Shown here piece after piece: positions 6,545 through 8,534 of a stretch of 8,534 bases of DNA (the first letter of the stretch is position 1; every line of letters begins with the position of its first letter). The notes under the pieces were generated by a model. It saw only the letters and a program-made list of their open reading frames with translations. It had not been told where the DNA came from and searched no databases. A program made the translations under genes and the position numbers. The stretch is from an uncultured Gemmataceae bacterium. GTDB lineage: Bacteria > Planctomycetota > Planctomycetia > Gemmatales > Gemmataceae. The DNA is taken from the NCBI GenBank assembly GCA_937922175.1, contig CAKZUU010000304.1:1-8534 (forward strand), written 5' to 3'.

Positions 6545-7566
6545 CCATCAAAACCCCCATTCGCCCCGCAGCCAAAACGATCTCCGGAGAGACGGAGGCC
6601 ACGTCGCCGATTCTCTGTTTCGAACAAGTCTCGAAGTGGTACGGAGCGGTCATCGGCGTGAATCAGGTCACATTGGAGTTGCGGGGCGGTATCACGGGTC
6701 TGGTCGGAGCTAATGGTGCGGGCAAGTCCACGCTGTTGCGACTCGCAACGGGTCAACTGCGTCCGGACATCGGGCAGGTTCGGGTGCGGGGAGTCGATGC
6801 TTGGGATTGGACGGCGAAGCGGTGGATCGGCTACTCCCCCGATCACGACGTCTTCTACGAGGAAATGTCGGGGTTTCAATTCGTCGAGGCCATGGCGCGA
6901 ATGTTCGGTTACGATCGTCGTGAGGCCCGGCTCCGAACCGAAGCCGTTTTGGAACGAGTCGGCATGGCGGGTCGAAGTGATCGGAGGCTCCGCGGATATT
7001 CCAAGGGAATGCGGCAGCGGATCAAATTGGCCCAAGCCCTGTTGCACGACCCGGAGTTGCTGATTCTCGATGAACCTCTCTCCGGAATCGACCCGGTGGG
7101 GCGGCATGAACTCGTCGAAGTATTTCGAGGATTGGCAGAGTCGGGGAAATGTTTGCTGATTTCAAGCCATGAACTCGAAGAACTGGAAAAACTGACCGAT
7201 CACGTCGCGATCATGGCGCGAGGCCGAATCGCCGCAGTCGGCACTGTCTCTCAAATTCGGGATCTGCTCGAGGACCAACCCATCCGGGTGTTGGTCGAGA
7301 CCCCCGAACCGCGAGCAGTTGGCTCACTTCTCCTGTCGTGGCCGGAGGTGGTCGGCTTGGACTTTGGCCGCACCAGTGAGGGCGACGAGGCACTGTTGAT
7401 TCGCGCGACGAATCCGCGGCAGTTCTTTCGCCGATTCGGTCGTCTGACCGTTGAGGAAGGGTTGGAAATCCAACGACTTGAAGCGTTGGATGATTCCACC
7501 CAGGCGATCCTCAGTTATCTGCTCGGCGGGCCTACACCCTCTGCTGGAATCACCGGCCGCCGATGA
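6541..7566 (+). CDS. ABC transporter ATP-binding protein (second ATPase of operon)
   Basis: This is a 341-residue nucleotide-binding subunit. An open frame continues upstream of 6541, but it lies inside the permease gene in another frame and has no family features; the ATG at 6541 has GGAGG 4 bases upstream and forms an ATGA overlap with the permease stop. Motifs are Walker A GANGAGKST (56-64), Q-loop IGYSPD with D101 in place of Gln, signature YSKGMRQR (153-160), Walker B LLILDEP (173-179) followed by L instead of T, D-loop SGIDP (181-185), and switch His H210 in SSHE. An extra N-terminal stretch of about 23 polar residues precedes the domain, and about 100 residues follow it as a C-terminal extension. 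It differs enough from the first ATPase to be a distinct subunit, not a recent copy. The 3' end overlaps the convergent gene by 17 bases. Confidence 0.93.
   Translation: MTIKTPIRPAAKTISGETEATSPILCFEQVSKWYGAVIGVNQVTLELRGGITGLVGANGAGKSTLLRLATGQLRPDIGQVRVRGVDAWDWTAKRWIGYSPDHDVFYEEMSGFQFVEAMARMFGYDRREARLRTEAVLERVGMAGRSDRRLRGYSKGMRQRIKLAQALLHDPELLILDEPLSGIDPVGRHELVEVFRGLAESGKCLLISSHELEELEKLTDHVAIMARGRIAAVGTVSQIRDLLEDQPIRVLVETPEPRAVGSLLLSWPEVVGLDFGRTSEGDEALLIRATNPRQFFRRFGRLTVEEGLEIQRLEALDDSTQAILSYLLGGPTPSAGITGRR
7550..7566. other. 17-base tail-to-tail overlap of convergent genes
   Basis: The stop codon of the minus-strand permease (complement of 7550-7552) lies inside the second ATPase gene, whose own TGA is at 7564-7566. 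Hence there is no intergenic space between the two transcription units for a dedicated intrinsic terminator. Confidence 0.85.
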
Positions 7567-8534
7567 TGACCATCGGTCGCTTGTTCGGATCGGGTTGTGC
7601 TTTCGTGAGCAACTGTTGAACCATCCAGGGCACGTTGCCCTCGCCCAAAATCAAAAAACCGAGCATCCCGGCGACCACGCCACGCTCCGACCAGCCGAAG
7701 TGCAATTCCGGCGGCTTGCCCGCTTTGCTCAACTCCAAGGCCAAAGCGGCGATCGTGTGCGCGATCGAGGCCGCTCGCGTGATCCGAATGATGACTTTAC
7801 TCTCCTCCTGAATCACCTCCATGACGGGCTGCTGCTCGAACTCGCTGGGATCGTACAACTCCACTTCGATGAACGCCAGTTGGACTTCGGGTCCCAAACG
7901 GTGCTCGCGGCGGATCGCTTTTTCTTTCTCGTCCAGGCTCCTTTGGCCCGGTCGGTGCGGCACGAGCACGTCAAACTGCGCGTCACGAATGCTGTCCCAG
8001 AGAAAGCGGGAATTTTCGTCCCTGAATTGAAAACCGCTAAATCGCAGTTCGGTCGCGCGCATGGAGCGAGACAGCAAGGACGTGACGATGATGGTGGCGA
8101 TGAAACATGACGCGATTTTCAGCCCCTCCGGCTTTTCGATCATGATCGCGGCTGTCGTGTAAACGAAAAATGCCGTGACGACGACATAGAACCACGGTAT
8201 CCGTCTCCAACCGTGCCGTCCCGTTGCCGATCGCCATTTCTCGATCACCGTGGCCACTCCGCCGCTGGACATCAGAACCAGCACGCCGGTGGCATAGGCT
8301 CCGGCTTGCGCGGTGGGATCCGCATCGAAAATGACCGTGACAATGAGGTTGATGACCGTAAACAACACGGTCAATGGTCGAAGGGCCCGCGCCCATTCCG
8401 GAGCCATGCCGTACCGCGGTAAATACCGGGGAATCAGATTCAACAGCCCCGCCATGGCACTGGCCCCGGCAAACCACAAAATCAAAACCGTGCTGAGGTC
8501 ATAAATCGTCCCGAATGTTTGGCCAAACAACGGG
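7550..8534 (-). CDS. APC-superfamily-like permease with soluble C-terminal domain (5' end outside window)
   Basis: The frame is open to the right edge, so the start codon and the first transmembrane helices are missing; the TTG at 8530 is internal. Visible residues begin PLFGQTFGTIYDLSTVLILW. Five hydrophobic segments follow at about residues 10-30, 51-68, 75-95, 112-131 and 137-155 of the visible part. A soluble, presumably cytoplasmic domain of about 170 residues completes the protein, with IEVELYDPSEFEQQPVMEV, HTIAALALELSK and GEGNVPWMVQQLL as its most distinctive stretches. Motifs such as WFAGASAMAGLLNLIPRYLP and QAGAYATGVLVL resemble amino-acid/KUP-type permeases of the APC superfamily; this is recognition by pattern, and substrate (amino acid or potassium) is undetermined. 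The polar C-terminal domain could be regulatory. Transcribed convergently to the ABC operon; its stop lies within the last codons of that operon. Confidence 0.65.
   Translation of the reverse strand, partial: PLFGQTFGTIYDLSTVLILWFAGASAMAGLLNLIPRYLPRYGMAPEWARALRPLTVLFTVINLIVTVIFDADPTAQAGAYATGVLVLMSSGGVATVIEKWRSATGRHGWRRIPWFYVVVTAFFVYTTAAIMIEKPEGLKIASCFIATIIVTSLLSRSMRATELRFSGFQFRDENSRFLWDSIRDAQFDVLVPHRPGQRSLDEKEKAIRREHRLGPEVQLAFIEVELYDPSEFEQQPVMEVIQEESKVIIRITRAASIAHTIAALALELSKAGKPPELHFGWSERGVVAGMLGFLILGEGNVPWMVQQLLTKAQPDPNKRPMVIIGGR

Noticed and set aside
7451..8110. Plus-strand open frame of 219 codons across the end of the operon
   Set aside because: It is antisense to the minus-strand permease, whose membrane segments and conserved motifs are clear; the plus-strand translation has no recognisable feature.

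Overview
The window reads as bacterial chromosome, most likely from a planctomycete (Planctomycetota). The main support is a secreted protein that joins squalene-cyclase-like alpha/alpha repeats to two DUF4159 domains, a combination I associate with that phylum. Moderately GC-rich coding, an orphan receiver protein and mostly weak ribosome-binding sites fit but are not diagnostic. The assignment is inference; no rRNA or other phylogenetic marker is present apart from the end of ftsY. I see no tRNA or rRNA gene, CRISPR array, insertion sequence or integrase, and no sign of recent horizontal transfer.

Layout. Positions 1-340 hold the 3' end of ftsY (SRP receptor GTPase). A 207-base gap follows, containing a weak promoter candidate and a small hairpin. 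Positions 548-949 encode a receiver-only response regulator. Positions 1046-3346 (start possibly at 998 or 965) encode the large exported alpha/alpha-repeat plus tandem DUF4159 protein. After 38 bases comes argJ (3385-4566), an arginine biosynthesis gene. After 41 bases comes a three-gene ABC export-type operon: ATPase (4608-5594), six-helix ABC-2 permease (5591-6544) and a second ATPase (6541-7566). Both junctions in this operon are 4-base ATGA overlaps. The minus strand then carries the 3' two-thirds or so of an APC-superfamily-like permease with a soluble C-terminal domain (7550 to the right edge). Its coding end overlaps the second ATPase tail-to-tail by 17 bases.

How the genes relate. 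The ABC cassette is the only clear functional unit: two different ATPases and one permease, probably one transporter or a transporter with alternative motors. The ftsY, response regulator, DUF4159 and argJ genes are co-directional and closely packed, but I see no shared pathway.

The least described item is the DUF4159 protein. Its two DUF4159 copies share a Cys-Cys-Gly-Ser block exactly 209 residues apart, while the first copy has lost a C-terminal motif present in the second. The rest of the window looks like ordinary core genome. I did not find convincing evidence of a wholly new system.
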